A DNA stretch of 64,000 nt from contig OZ037767.1 of NCBI GenBank assembly GCA_964035545.1, positions 14,162,801-14,226,800 on the forward strand, in the 5' to 3' direction. Shown here piece by piece: positions 1 through 20,523 of this stretch. The DNA comes from Bugula neritina. Lineage: Eukaryota; Bryozoa; Gymnolaemata; Cheilostomatida; Bugulidae. The notes under the pieces are model-generated. The model was not told the DNA's origin. It saw only the letters and a list, made by a program, of their open reading frames with translations, and ran no database searches. Positions within the stretch are counted from its first letter, which is position 1. The number at the start of each line of letters is the position of its first letter. The position numbers and the translations under genes were made by a program.

Positions 1-1
1 T

Positions 2-1426
2 GACTGTAATACTTGGCATAGCAAATTCTATAAAATCAAGCACAGCCTTATTTTAGCAATTAAGAAAGCCAAAGGATTAGTTACTGATTGTACTGACAAT
101 ACTCTTATCGCTGAACATCTTAGGAAATGTGTAGCTCTTTCAGAAAGTTTGGCAGATACCATAGGTTTTTCTGATTTATTATTAGAACTAGATGAAGTTA
201 TTTTATCTTTAGATTATCGTATGTCTAAGTTTACTCTTATGTCAAGGGCTCAGTCACAGAGCATGAATTTCGAACACCGTGAATCTGATCCGTCCGTGGT
301 CCGATTTGGTCTCACGGAGAGCGGTGTGGGTGGGGGGTCACCTTCAGACGGCGCGAGTCATGCACCGACTATGGTCGCGTCGAGTCGGTTGTCTCCTTCT
401 AGATCACACCCTAGCACACATGAGGCTACTCTTGCACCAAATCCAGGTGTCACAGCAAGCGGTAGTGATAGGCAGGTACTACGGGAAGATCACACATCCG
501 GTGAAGCTTTGGCGTCAAATCCAGGTGTCATAGCAAGTACCAATGTCAGAGATGTTCGTTCTTCTACATTCTCAGTACGTGATCTACATGGTAGTCCTGA
601 TCGTGCAGCTCATTCTGAATCTTTAATTCGCGGCGCAACTTCCTCGGTTGTCAATGCATATGATAGCTACCCTAATGGGACAACTCAAATAAGTTATGAC
701 TCTAGACATACAGGTGGAAATAACTTTAATTCATCTATACATAAAACTCATTTACAACCCAGGCCATTTAACGGCACTAGATACCACTGGCCGGAATTTA
801 GGTCAGTGTGGCTAAGGTATGCTACTATGTTTTACGATGATGTCGATAGGGCTTGTGAATTGAAAAAATTTCTCACAGGCGAAGCTCTGGAGATGGTTCA
901 GCCAATCTTCGCAACTCAGCCTCAAGCTTACGAGAGAATGATGTGTAGATTAGAAGAGGTCTACAATGATCCTAGCATGAGTGTGCAAGCAGTCTTCAGC
1001 AATCTACAAGAACTAAAGCCAGTAAAAGAAGGAGATGCACGAGAACTCGTCAAAATGGCCAATGCAGTGGAAAGTTCGTACAGCCAACTCGGTGAAGTGG
1101 GACTTTTGCAAACTGTTACGCTGCCACAAGTCGACACTCTTGCAAACCTATTACCTACAAGCATTAGATGGGACTGGGATAGACACTTTCACTCACTTAC
1201 TCACGAGGAGAGAATCAAGCCATTCCCACACCTCATGAGGTTTCTAGAGCAGGAACGGCAGATAGCCCTCAGACGCATAGAAACCGTAAACCCGCAGTCC
1301 TCCAGTATGCATAAACAGAAGGTGAAAGCGTTCCACACTGAAAGCAGTGGCCCAAAGTCTAGTAGTAACAGGTCTACTAATAATAGCAAAACTTCTGCTG
1401 AGAGACACATGGGAACAGAAACTTGA
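2..1426 (+). CDS. BEL/Pao gag-like protein (DUF1759-type), open at the left edge
   Basis: The frame is open from base 2, so the true start is upstream of the window. The first part (about 2-700) is Ser/Thr-rich and low complexity. From about base 760 a conserved segment begins, with a motif around RPFNGTRYHWPEF followed by a helical stretch containing FLTGEALEMVQPI; this is typical of the DUF1759 gag region of BEL/Pao elements. No CCHC zinc knuckle and no protease motif follows. The frame ends at 1426, just after the presumed deletion junction. It overlaps the pol-like frame in a different phase. In intact relatives this product packages element RNA; here it is likely non-functional as an autonomous component. 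Confidence 0.75.
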   Translation, partial: DCNTWHSKFYKIKHSLILAIKKAKGLVTDCTDNTLIAEHLRKCVALSESLADTIGFSDLLLELDEVILSLDYRMSKFTLMSRAQSQSMNFEHRESDPSVVRFGLTESGVGGGSPSDGASHAPTMVASSRLSPSRSHPSTHEATLAPNPGVTASGSDRQVLREDHTSGEALASNPGVIASTNVRDVRSSTFSVRDLHGSPDRAAHSESLIRGATSSVVNAYDSYPNGTTQISYDSRHTGGNNFNSSIHKTHLQPRPFNGTRYHWPEFRSVWLRYATMFYDDVDRACELKKFLTGEALEMVQPIFATQPQAYERMMCRLEEVYNDPSMSVQAVFSNLQELKPVKEGDARELVKMANAVESSYSQLGEVGLLQTVTLPQVDTLANLLPTSIRWDWDRHFHSLTHEERIKPFPHLMRFLEQERQIALRRIETVNPQSSSMHKQKVKAFHTESSGPKSSSNRSTNNSKTSAERHMGTET

Positions 1427-3614
1427 GTGGGATGATCAACTGCCTACAGAGATGAGCAGGAAATGGATACAAGTCTTTAGAGATATCTTCTCCCTTACTG
1501 AGCATCAATATCCTAGATGTCTGCGTCCTAAGGATGCTGTGGGATTACCTATCCTAGTGATATTCTCTGACGCCAGCGCAATAGCCTATGGATTCAGTGC
1601 ATACGTGCGATGGAAAAGGCAGGATGGAACATACTGGTGTGCACTGATCTTAGCTAAATGTCGTATAGCACCCATGAAACAACAACTAAAGATTCCTCAA
1701 CTAGAACTCAATGCGGCCGTATTGTCAAAGAGAGGCAGACGAGTCATTGAGACTGAAATGCGCTATAAGTTTGAGAAAGTTTATCAGCTTATCAATTCTA
1801 AAACAGTGCTCAAGATGTTCCAAAAGAAGTCAACAAGGTTTCATGTTTACGAAGGTGTACGCATTGGAGAAATTCAGGGAGCAACCAATGGGGATATGAG
1901 CTGCTGGCACTGGGTAAGTGGCAAGGAAAACACAGCAGATTGCCTTACAAGAGGGAAGCCTGTCAATGACATTGGACCTGAGAGTGAATGGTGGAGAGGC
2001 CCAAATTTTCTCTATCTGCCTGAGGATCAATGGGATATAAAATCGCCATCTGACTCGAATGAGCTTGTCTTTGGAGAGAAGAAAATAGTTTACACCGTCA
2101 CTGCATCAACAGAAGTCCAATCATTTATTAAATATGAAAATTTCAGCAGCCTCAAGAGTCTAACATGGACAATAGCTCGAGTTCGCAACATCTTCAAATA
2201 CAAAAGTTTTAAGGGAATCCAATCTGATCTCATCACCGTGGAAGATCTACGGCAGACCAAACTCTACTTACTGAAGCAGGTACAACGCACTATAGATTCT
2301 GAGTTGAGCAAGATTAAAGGGAAATACACAAAGCTTCACCCCATTAAGACAGAGAGTGAAGTATGGATAGTAGGCAGTAGACTCCTAAGGCATAACCCCA
2401 TGACAGCGATTAAGACGCACATGCAATCAATCCTTCCCACCACTCACTACTTTACCTACTTGGCAATGCGGCAGGCACATACAGACAGCTATCACCGTGG
2501 CCGAGATGCAACACTCGCAAGATTCCGAGAAGAGTTTTGGACTATGCAGGGATCTAAGGTTGCTAGGGGCATAGTAACATCATGCCAAATGTGTCGACTC
2601 AAACAACCTCGCTTTACTGATCAACTGATGGGAAGTCTACCTACAGAACGACTAACGACCGGACCGCCGTTCAACAATGTAATGATAGATCTTTTTGGTC
2701 CGTATATTGTGAGAGGAGAAAAACAGACTAGAACTTCGAGCAAAGCTTATGGAGTAATATTCACAGATATCAGTTCACGAGCAGCACACATCGAAGCAGT
2801 TTTCGGATATGACAGTGATTCTTTCCTGTTGGCATTAACTCGATTTGTCAACATTCGTGGCTGGCCATCCAAGATTTATTCTGATCCTGGAACACAGTTA
2901 GCTGGAGCAGAAAAAGAACTCAAAGATATGTGGAGACGCATGGACAAAGGTTCCATCAAGAAAACCAGTGAAGAAAATGGGTTGCAATGGGAATTTGGAC
3001 CTGGTGACAGCCCCTGGTATCAGGGCGCTGCTGAATCACTCATAAAGGCTGTCAAGAGATGTTTCACATTTTCAATGAGCAACCGCCGGCTTTCACCTAC
3101 AGAATTTCTCACAATCTGCACTGAAGCTGCAAACACACTAAACGAGAGGCCATTGGGATTACTGCCAGATTCAGACTCCGAGATCAACATATTAACACCT
3201 AACTGTCAACTTATTGGACGACCCTTCATCAAGAATCCTGGCAACTGGAATACAGACTACTCCTTAAGGGGGCGACTGGCTTTGGTAAATACAGTCTCAG
3301 ATGACTTCTGGCGGAAGTGGACCGAATTGTATGCACCCACACTGATTCATCACCAGAAGTGGCATACCCCAAGACGAAACTTTCAGGTGGGAGATGTTGT
3401 AGTGGTTATGGATCCAAATCAGCTGCGTAATCAGTATAAACTAGCGCGAGTACATCAAGTATATCCGAGCAAGGATGGCGTAGTAAGGAAAGTAGCCCTT
3501 TCCTACAAAAACTATAAGGTAGCTGGGAAACTGAGGGACTATGTAGGCTGTAAAGACACTATCATAACCCGCAGCGTGCATAGGTTGGCTTTATTAACTG
3601 AAGTGAGCCCATAA
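1347..3614 (+). pseudogene. BEL/Pao pol remnant: RNase H, integrase and DUF5641-type C-terminus; protease and RT absent
   Basis: Recognisable homology starts near 1404 at the motif TWEQKLEWDDQLP, which in BEL/Pao pol lies after the reverse transcriptase. The RNase H-like region follows (VIFSDASAIAYG near 1,550; a ...IPQLELNAAVL segment near 1,690). The integrase has an HH-CC zinc module (first His about 2,477, Cys pair CQMC about 2,583) and a DDE core: Asp in MIDLFGPY near 2,686, Asp in YSDPGTQ near 2,881, Glu in GAAESLIKAV near 3,031. A C-terminal DUF5641-type domain with WHTPRRNFQVGDVVVV follows. The frame is open to the stop at 3612-3614. Without protease and reverse transcriptase it cannot complete retrotransposition by itself. 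Confidence 0.85.
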
Positions 3615-3804
3615 ATGACTGATCTACCTTCTTGGCCGCGTGTACGCTCGTGTCGCTGGAGGGGTTTGCATTCAACCGTTTTTCGGGGGACGGGCTGGTG
3701 CGCGGAGGGGTCAGCGGATTGGTGCGAGAATTTCATGGTCTGTGACTGATCCTATTTTGTTTTGTTTGTTTTGTTTGTTTTGATTTACATAATTTATCAA
3801 TATT

Positions 3805-4060
3805 TGTCAGAATAGTATCTGCCAAACAATTCGACCCCACCGATGTATTGGTATGCCACCCAGAAGTATTGGCAGGCAGCCAATCATTAAAGCTTTCAAG
3901 CTTCAAAAGCTTTCACTAAAGCTACTATTAGCTGGCAGAGCTAGTTCATTCACTGTACTGCATGAGTCAGTGTATCATGATCAAACCACCATATTTACAC
4001 TCTTTGTATGAATAAACTATCGGTTTCGGTATTGTGATGGCTAAGATTTTTATCCACGCA
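3805..4060 (+). repeat. Probable 3' LTR of the BEL element (boundaries tentative)
   Basis: After the pol stop there is a stretch with TGTCAG at 3805, a poly(A) signal AATAAA at 4011-4016 and a CA dinucleotide at 4059-4060. This is the order expected for an LTR. There is no second copy in the window to align, the sequence just upstream is T/G-rich rather than a clean polypurine tract, and no target-site duplication can be read because the 5' end is missing. The start and end are best guesses. Confidence 0.35.
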
Positions 4061-4279
4061 TCAATATTGTAAGTTTATTAGAATTATAATAGTTCATGTC
4101 AATTTTTTTGGTTCTGTAATATTTATAGTGTTCCTCTGAATTTTGATTTATATTGTGACTACTTATTTATACAATTTCTAATGTTTCCCATTTTATAGGG
4201 TACGATTTGACAGTTAATAAACTCGAAAACCTGTTGCCAAGTTGGCTAGTAGTTAAAGCATATCTTGCAACCAGACACA

Positions 4280-4960
4280 AACACAAACCGATACAATTAC
4301 TATTACTAATAGTATTAGTCATTAGTGTCACTATCAGTATCAGCATTACTTATACTATCACTATGACTATGGGGTATGAGTACGGGAATTACTATTACTA
4401 TTATAATTACTATTACTGTTAGTGTCACTAACACTTTAACTTCAAGAATAAGACTTAGGGTAAGAGTAAAAATAAGTATAAAATAATATTTATAAATTAA
4501 TAATTTAATAGTAAAACTAAAAGTAAAAGTAAATGCAATGCCAATGGTAATACTGATACTCTAAGTATTAGTATCACTATCGCTATGAGTATGACCATCA
4601 GTATTATTGTGCCTTGAAAGTAAGTTTATTTCAAAAATCAAAGTTAAAATGATTATCCTTATGATCATGAACATTAAAATAAACTGATGTACATGAAATT
4701 TGATGATGCCTGTGCCCGAGGGCTGAGGCTAATACTAATAGTAATACTAATACAAATACTAATAGTAATAGTAATACTAATACTAATAGTAATACCAATA
4801 GACAGATAGTAATACTTATAGTTATACTAAGTCTAATAGTAATACTAATAGTAATACTAATACTAATACTAATAGTAATAGACTTTCAGTTTCAATTTGA
4901 TTTTGAAATAAATTCCTTTAACTTCCAGTTCAAATTCAATTTGAACTTCAGAAACATAAA
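4280..4960. repeat. Degenerate simple-sequence island with 6-bp rhythm, including (TAATACTAATAG)n
   Basis: From about 4,280 the sequence is built of related hexamers (ACTATC, AGTATC, ACTATG; then TAAGAC, TTAGGG, TAAGAG). From 4,727 to 4,882 it becomes a nearly regular 12-bp repeat of TAATACTAATAG. From 4,885 to 4,960 it continues as TTTCAG, TTTCAA, TTTGAT-type hexamers. Short open frames here are by-products of the repeat. Confidence 0.75.
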
Positions 4961-6215
4961 TTAGCAATGTGAGCTTTGAACTAATTGTTGTTGAACGTCA
5001 AAAACTCTTACTTTTTTAATAAAATCTGCTAGTTATACGCACAACTGTTGCAGCAGCAGCAAGTTTTTAAATTTTATAATTTTATGTATATAAACGACGT
5101 TAGGTTCTCACCGGAAGTTTACTATTATTAATCTTAATAAAAGAGTCCATCTTGTAGTCTTAAAATGTTTTAAAAACATTAAATTAGCACTTTAGTTAAA
5201 ATAAATAAATTATTATTTTAAATCTAAACAGTATAAAAATATCCACTTGAATGTAATCATGACCGTTACAGAGTTTTTAAACTGATATTTTCGAACAATT
5301 GGATGGACAACTACAATTACTGGCGTAGTTCACAGTAGCATGATAGTTGTGTAACTTAGTATTCCATATAACCAGATATATAATAATAATAAGATATTTA
5401 GCATTTTAATATGCATGCAGCTGATGTGGTATGTATAATTGTTAACTATCCAGCATGCATTTATCAAAGAAACATATTTTATGCTAAAGTCATACATGTA
5501 GCAGGAATAACTACATTAATTATTTTCAAAGTTTCAACAAGCACCTTGGTTTTTAATAAGATATATTAAAAATATGTGAGTATAACCATGCAGCTGTGTT
5601 ACAGCATTGCATGGGTCACCTATCCTATTTCAATTGAGCTAATATTTTACACATTATAAATTATTTGTGTTTGTGTAAAATTTGCCCAACAATGAAGAGT
5701 GAATAACTCAAATAAATACAAGATGGCAGAAGTTCAAACACAACTTCTTTAGCATTATTGAAAACTGTGAAATTTTTTAATTAGAACAGGTAGCAATGTC
5801 AAATTGGTAGGACCAAAAATCCCACAAAACTACACATCACTAACTACTTCTTCGAAATACTGTTTACACCTTAAGAAACTTACTTACTAAATGTTGGCAA
5901 TTTATTTTTTACTTCACTAACAGAAGTAACTGAACTAACTATGCAACCATTTTTATGTTTTTATTTTGACTATAAAATAATTTAAATAACAAATATGAAG
6001 TTTTTTTGGGCGACAACACATTTGTCACGAAAAGTATGGAATAACTGAATGAGTCAAAAAGCAGTATAATACAAGTTTTTTTGTACATTTACAGTGTTGT
6101 AGATACAATGTCTGAATTAGCTAGCGGTTTTGAGGGTAAGTAAAACAAAACTCAACTAAAATAACATTAACAATACTTATAATATTCACAGATGAAAATA
6201 ACCTAAAAACTTCAG
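4961..6215. other. AT-rich intergenic sequence; right part is probably the poly(A) polymerase 3' UTR
   Basis: No gene is recognisable. On the minus strand the first AATAAA signals downstream of the poly(A) polymerase stop codon lie at 5965-5960 and 5906-5901, so the 3' UTR probably occupies the right few hundred bases. The rest is AT-rich without clear repeats. Confidence 0.5.
5901..5965 (-). promoter_or_regulatory. Candidate poly(A) signals of the poly(A) polymerase gene
   Basis: On the minus strand AATAAA is present at 5965-5960 and again at 5906-5901, about 250 and 310 nt past the stop codon. They are the nearest canonical signals in the right orientation. No transcript evidence is available. 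Confidence 0.4.
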
Positions 6216-14848
<8,633 letters not shown>

Positions 14849-17800
14849 GATGATTGTAATGTCACTACAACGTGACTCATACAAACATGTGCTAAACAGT
14901 TCCACCGGCAGTACAAACTAAAGAAGATAGGCAAGTGATATAACACAAACAAAATTGTGCAACTATTGGAAAACTGTATCAGAGTGATAGTGAAAGAATC
15001 GTACATTTGGTGTCATTTGATTTCAGCTGTTTTTAATAATAATTATTGCTTTTAATTAACTAACTTAATCATAATGTTTAAGATTTAGTGGTAAATATAA
15101 TTTGACTATATTAATACATATTTTTAGTATTTTAATTTACTATTACATAAAAAACAATTATCAAAAAAGTCCTATCCACATTTATTAAAGATAAACATAC
15201 AGTAAAATCTAATAAATAATATCTGTAGTTTACTAAAATTATCTAATGTAGGTGAAAACAGCAAATTTTTTTAAAAACTAAGCTAACTCTTAAAATAATT
15301 TTGTTTTTACTAATTATTTCATTTAAATTTACAAAGCCCAAACTACATGTGATATGATTGGTGAAGGCCATTGGTATAACTCTAAAGTTTTTAAATTTAA
15401 GATAAACCTATCAAAGTGGGTATAAAATTAAAGCTAACTTACAAAAATTGGTTATACTAAATACTTATAGACTATAATACAAGTTAATGTTATGCTCATC
15501 ATACTCAAAGTGCTACTTACCAATTTAAAAACACTGATTCTCATTATTATTATTTTAAAAGAAAACCTCATATATAAACCCCCTTTATCATAAATATAAT
15601 TAGGCAAATAAATTTTTAACTATAAGAAAATTTAATCATTATTAATAGAAAATGTTCCTATATATAATCATTTAAATTGTTATACTTATTGTTACTATCA
15701 TTCTGAAAATCCTTGTGAAGGTCAGTTGCACTGTCCAGTGAACAAACTCAATTCAACAACAGTAACCATATTAATCTTTAAATTAACATAAATATAAAAA
15801 CTGAATATAATTGATCCACTCTTAATCTTACTGTTACACTTACAGTTACTGTAGCTGAGTAACTCTAATTGAAAGAGTCAAATTTCATAGTTTTGTTTAT
15901 TATCGGCTCAAACTCAATAGAGCATAATGATCGACCTTGAGTTTAAGTCGTAAATAACTCTAATTGAAAATAAAATTCAATTCAAATTGTCATTTTGATT
16001 TTGTCGACTCAGATTTTGTCGAGTAACACTACTGTAAGTGTAAGACTAAGAGTAAGACTAAGAATTAGATGGTCGATTCTAAATCAAAATTTTAGAACAA
16101 CTTTCAAATCAAACTTTCTTTTTTAGCCAACAACTACAAGTTTAAGTTTTACCTTCACTTTTAGCTCCCAGTCCAACTCTCAGTCTCGCAGTCAATTTTA
16201 ATTTACTTTAATAATTAATTAATATTTAATAATTTCACTTCGTGCTCGGTGCTTCGGCTTCAAGTTTAATTTGTGAGAAAAATCAAAATAATACTGCTAA
16301 AATGTCAGTGCAGCTCACTTCTTAAATATAGCTGCACAAAATGTATTTTACTCTAATTTTCAATGCCAAAATTCTTAACGCTCTATTAGTTTGTAAATTG
16401 CTTTTGGTTGGATCTTTCTGAAAATTTTGGTAATATTTTTACGAATTTTGTATTTTACAACCGGAAATGTAATATTAATGTTAAGTTTAGCAAAGTTTAA
16501 TTCAAGTTTAGAAAGCAAAACTATGTTGGTTATTTTTATTGAATTTTTTTTATAACTAAAATATGTACAAACCAAATGTGAATATTTGGTTATCACTCAA
16601 GTAATAATCAACTTAAGTATTTTTAAGGCTAGTACTATGCTTCCGGTTATTTCTCTACTGCTAGTAATAGCGTAAGCACTATAGTCTATAGTCTATACCA
16701 TTAGACTTAAGAAAGTATTGGTATTAGTAGAAATATCATTATTAGTATTGCTATTAGTATTAGTATACCTGGAAATTAGGAAAAGCATCACTTCTCATAT
16801 TCATGGTCATTAACATTAAGTGATAGTCAGTGTAGGCAATCAGCAATGACTATCAGTATCATAGTGATAGTGACGCTCCGCACTGTGAGTGTGACACTTA
16901 CACTCACAGTCACTGACAATCACTGATTGAATCAGTATCAGCAATAAATTTTCCTTAACTTTAAGACAGTGAGTTTTGCTGATGCTCTTGTTAGAACTAA
17001 GGCTATCATTCTACACACAACGTACTACTTTACTACTTGTGACTTGTAGTTGTGTGTATGAATCGCAGATTTTTTCTCACTAACAGCAAGTGCAACAGTA
17101 GCGTCATAGTATTACTTATAGTTATGCTTACACAATTTTGTAAAACCAATTAATATTGTTATTATATTGTTTGATTTGTCTTTACTGTTTTTTAAGTCTA
17201 TATTTTTAAGTACATTTTTGTACTTGCTGTGTATAAATATTTAAATGTAAACTATTTTTATTTTAGAGAAAAAAATACATTTTCTAGATAAACTCGGTAC
17301 TCATTTTCTGCTTGTTGCTATAGAAACTAGTAATTACATAGTATTCCTGGTAGAACTAGCACTACTACCTACTATTACTACCACTTTATTGACTGAGACA
17401 GAGTGGCTGTGAATACTGGATCTTTAAAGCCAAATAACTTCTTCAGCATACTGATAATGTTGAGTGGTACCCAGGCAACCAAAGTAGTAGTTGTAAAAGA
17501 TTCTTATCTACTAGTGATTACTAATGGTAATATTCATGTACCAAAGACTGCAAAAGCCCTGAAAGTAGTGCCAATATACAGCATGTAGACCTAGCTCTAG
17601 TAAAAAAATTTTATTCTCACTCGTGAAAAAAGTGAGGTGGTAAAATTTATATGATGATGAAGCAGCAAAAAGTTTTTAGCACTATTGATATTGGAACTAA
17701 TGTCCACCTTTGCATGTGGAAGACACCGTTTAGAAGTTGAGCTTTTCAGCCTATCACATGGTCTGCAGCTCATCAGCAGTATTGATAATTCATACTTTGT

Positions 17801-18270
17801 TCCTAACAGCCAACAGAAGTTAAATATGCAAGACAGTTTCAAAGTATTTTACAACTTAATAAAGCTTTCCGTTTAATAAATTGCTAGTATGAGTATCAAT
17901 GAAACGGTTGAATGACCCGTAATAAGCTACTAAAAAGATCTTAATTAAAAACTTATGAAAATAAACAATATTTTGCAAGAAGAACGTAATGAAATTGGGA
18001 ATAAATACATTTTGCATTGTGAATAGAAAGTTAACAAATACACAGTAGATTTGAAATAGTAGCAGAACCAGAATGATAACTATTAGCCACTTTTGGCACA
18101 CTGGTTGTCGCTACAGTAGCGAGGGAGGTGGTAAATGTAGTCTGTATGTTGCTATCTAAGTATCAAGAGGAGACAATCTCTACTTGCGTGATTTACTACA
18201 ACTTGTTACTTGAGAATAGTCAAGGATTGTCAAGTAGTTTAATATTTTTCTATATCAAGTGGGGACAATT
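14849..18270. other. Intergenic, AT-rich, with simple-sequence islands; no gene recognised
   Basis: Lies between the poly(A) polymerase start and the MED29 stop. It should contain the poly(A) polymerase promoter, which I cannot define. At 15835-16200 and 16680-16925 the sequence is made of degenerate hexamers (for example GTAAGT, GTAAGA, CTAAGA). A perfect hairpin with 11-bp stems sits at 16882-16910. A possible MED29 poly(A) signal (ATTAAA, minus strand) is at 18243-18238. Small frames such as that at 17403-17588 resemble nothing I know. Confidence 0.5.
15835..16925. repeat. Hexamer-rhythm simple-sequence islands (two segments)
   Basis: Segments 15835-16200 and 16680-16925 consist of short words repeating every six bases but drifting in sequence along the island. 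Both carry the same TAATA/AGTA-type words as the island at 4280-4960. The stretch between them is ordinary AT-rich DNA. Confidence 0.55.
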
Positions 18271-20523
18271 CTAGCCATGTGGTTTGCTAGTCGCCACTTG
18301 AGTGTGGGAAGGCGGAGACTGAAATGAACTAGATCTGCTCAGCTTATTCTCTGTGTCTGTTATAAAGTCATGAAGTTCCTGTGCTGCCTGTATTTGTATT
18401 TTTACGACCTGCAATATGATTACAAAAGTACAGCACACTCAATTTAAAGAGAAAGAGTGCTACAAGTTGTGAGGCTAAACAGATTGTCACCAAAAATGAT
18501 GTAAAATATTTACAATCAATCAATTTACCCTGCTTCAAATTCTCATTTACTAGCACATGTTTTAAGTTGAAGGAGTGAATTATAGCTGAATAATTGGAAT
18601 TGCCTTACCTTCATATAGTCCTGTATTAGAATTGTTTTATTGACATGGGCTTCATCTGTTTTCTTGCTAGCTATTGGTATTCCCACCTGCTTCTTCGAAT
18701 CTAAAGCTTGCGTGTGCCATTGTATGGCCAGTTTCTACATATTGAAATCAAAGTTAGATAATGTAAATTTCAATCAGTTAAAATCTGCTGTGATTAGTTA
18801 CTACAAAAAAAGATATATGGAATGATTCACTGTGTGCTGCTCTTATATAACAAATAAAAATAGCAGACATGTGCTCAGAATGATAGAAACTATGCACTAT
18901 TTTCTGCTAATTATTTTAAGTGAGTACTAATACTGAATGACATTAATTATAAAATATTATTAAAAATTGGTTTTATATCATTTTATAATTGAAACCTCTT
19001 GAAAACTTTTGGGCAAAAAATTATAATTAGAGTATTACGAGTTGCCTTCTCAATCAATGTGCATAAAAATTATCATTTCAAGTGTTTTTACATAAATTCA
19101 AAAGTTACCAAATTGGTCTCTATTTGGTCAAGTATAGAAAACAGCTCTTCAAGGCCTTTTTCAAGTCTCAATCTCTGTCCATCTTTTTGACTGAAAATAG
19201 ACATTGATAGATTTTCAAGTTAATTTTAATGACAAATTTTTTATCTCAAGTGTAAAAATTTAATATGCTGTGAGAGCAAACATAGTGTGCACATTTAAAG
19301 TTACTGTAAAACAAACATAAAGTCCAAATCCAACTACAAATTAAAAACTAAACAAAATGGTTCGACATAAACAGCTAACAAAGATTCTCATATCTAAGTT
19401 CTCATGACTTAAAAATATAATTGCCATTTTACTAGCAGCTCAGGCTGGTTATAGCTTCAATTTAAGATAGTATAATGATCAGCTTTATGTACCTTCCAGG
19501 TTGTTTTGTGTTCTCTTGCAACAAAGAGGCTGACTTTTTGAGAAGATCCTTGAAAACAAAATCATAATCATTATTTGGAGCAAATTTATTGTGAACAGTG
19601 ACTGATATTTATAGCATGCTTGTTTTGATAAATTAGGTAAAAATTTTACAAAATATATCAGCAATAGTTTACAAGGATAGTTAATAAGTATGGCCTAAAA
19701 TTCAATAAAAATCAATAGAAGTTTATTACTATAGCATAAAAATAGTCCAATGGAACAAAAAAAAATAAAATTTTAAATCATGTTTTTACTAATACTGATT
19801 AAGACGCATGTTGATGTCATTAAACAATTAAAATATTACAAAAGCACAAAAACTATTGAAACTACTGATATTCACAGATGCTAGTTTAAATCAACAATTT
19901 GAAGTTTACATTAACATTGCCTGGTTAGAAAATAAGTAATAAAAGAGCTTAGTGAATTTATTGGCTCAAGCCTCAAAGTTAAATGTACTATCACTATGAT
20001 ACTCATACTGATACTGACAGTGACTATGCACTTGCAGTTGTAGTAAATGTAATACTAATAGTAATAGTAACTGTAAGGTTCAGGTTGCAATATCAATTGC
20101 AGCAGAAGACCGAGACAAAGTTCATAAAAATAAAAACTAAACTTCAAGTTAACATTGCCATTGCAATACTTATACTAATAGTAATATTAATAGTAATAAT
20201 TTTGCTAACAATAAAAAATTGATTTTAGCTTTAAATTTAAGCCAATTATTATAAATAATTATAAATTACTAATTACTAATGTAATTAAATTAGTAATTTA
20301 ATTTTATTATTCTAATTTTAAACTTAAAGTTAAAGCAGTACTTTACCGTTAGAATCTCTCTAGCTTTAGCAACGTCCCGTTTAAATACAGTCTGTATAAA
20401 ATTTTCTTGGCGATCTGGGTGACCGCTGTTACGAGCAGCATCTTGAATTTGACTGCTGTGCGTATGACTATGGGATGCTATTGAGCTTGATGCAGGGCGA
20501 TAGTACTGGTTGGGCGCCGCCAT
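18271..20523 (-). CDS. MED29: Mediator of RNA polymerase II transcription subunit 29 (intersex homologue), complete
   Basis: A Mediator tail/middle subunit that helps bridge activators to RNA polymerase II in the nucleus. Exons: 20523-20347, 19548-19493, 19190-19109, 18734-18609, 18408-18271; 579 nt, 192 aa (human protein about 200 aa). All introns are GT-AG and phases agree. The N-terminus (about 40 residues) is a low-complexity Ala/Ser/His region. Residues from about 46 (VFKRDVAKAREIL) match the family's RYK...LKESL helix. Exon 3 carries LEKGLEELFSILDQIETNL, matching the diagnostic LEEFYALCDQLEL segment, and exon 5 begins VVKIQIQAAQELHDFI, matching VIKAQISCAKDIH. The start is the only in-frame ATG near the exon start. 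The stop TAG is at 18273-18271. Transcribed divergently from the GT31 gene, 3.2 kb away. Confidence 0.9.
19990..20340. repeat. Hexamer-rhythm simple-sequence island in MED29 intron 1
   Basis: TACTAATAGTAATA-type words, CAAGTT words and AATTTAATTA words lie immediately 3' of MED29 exon 1. It is of the same kind as the islands at 4280-4960 and 15835-16925. The 79-codon plus-strand frame here is a by-product. Confidence 0.5.

Larger units (their letters stand above)
1..4060 (+). mobile_element. BEL/Pao LTR retrotransposon, 5'-truncated by window edge and internally deleted
   Basis: Two overlapping reading frames encode a BEL/Pao gag-type protein (open from base 2 to 1426) and the RNase H plus integrase part of pol (to 3614). 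The 5' LTR and gag start lie left of the window. The gag frame runs almost straight into the start of the RNase H domain near base 1,405, so the end of gag, the protease and the reverse transcriptase are missing. The copy is therefore non-autonomous. A 3' LTR is probable downstream of 3,614, with AATAAA at 4011-4016, but its boundaries are uncertain. It is the only recognisable retrotransposon coding region in the window. Confidence 0.85.

Noticed and set aside
4207-4422. 71-codon frame rich in Thr, Ile and Tyr
   Set aside because: Translation of a simple-sequence island.
17403-17588. 61-codon plus-strand frame
   Set aside because: No family match, no splice or homology support, in AT-rich intergenic sequence.
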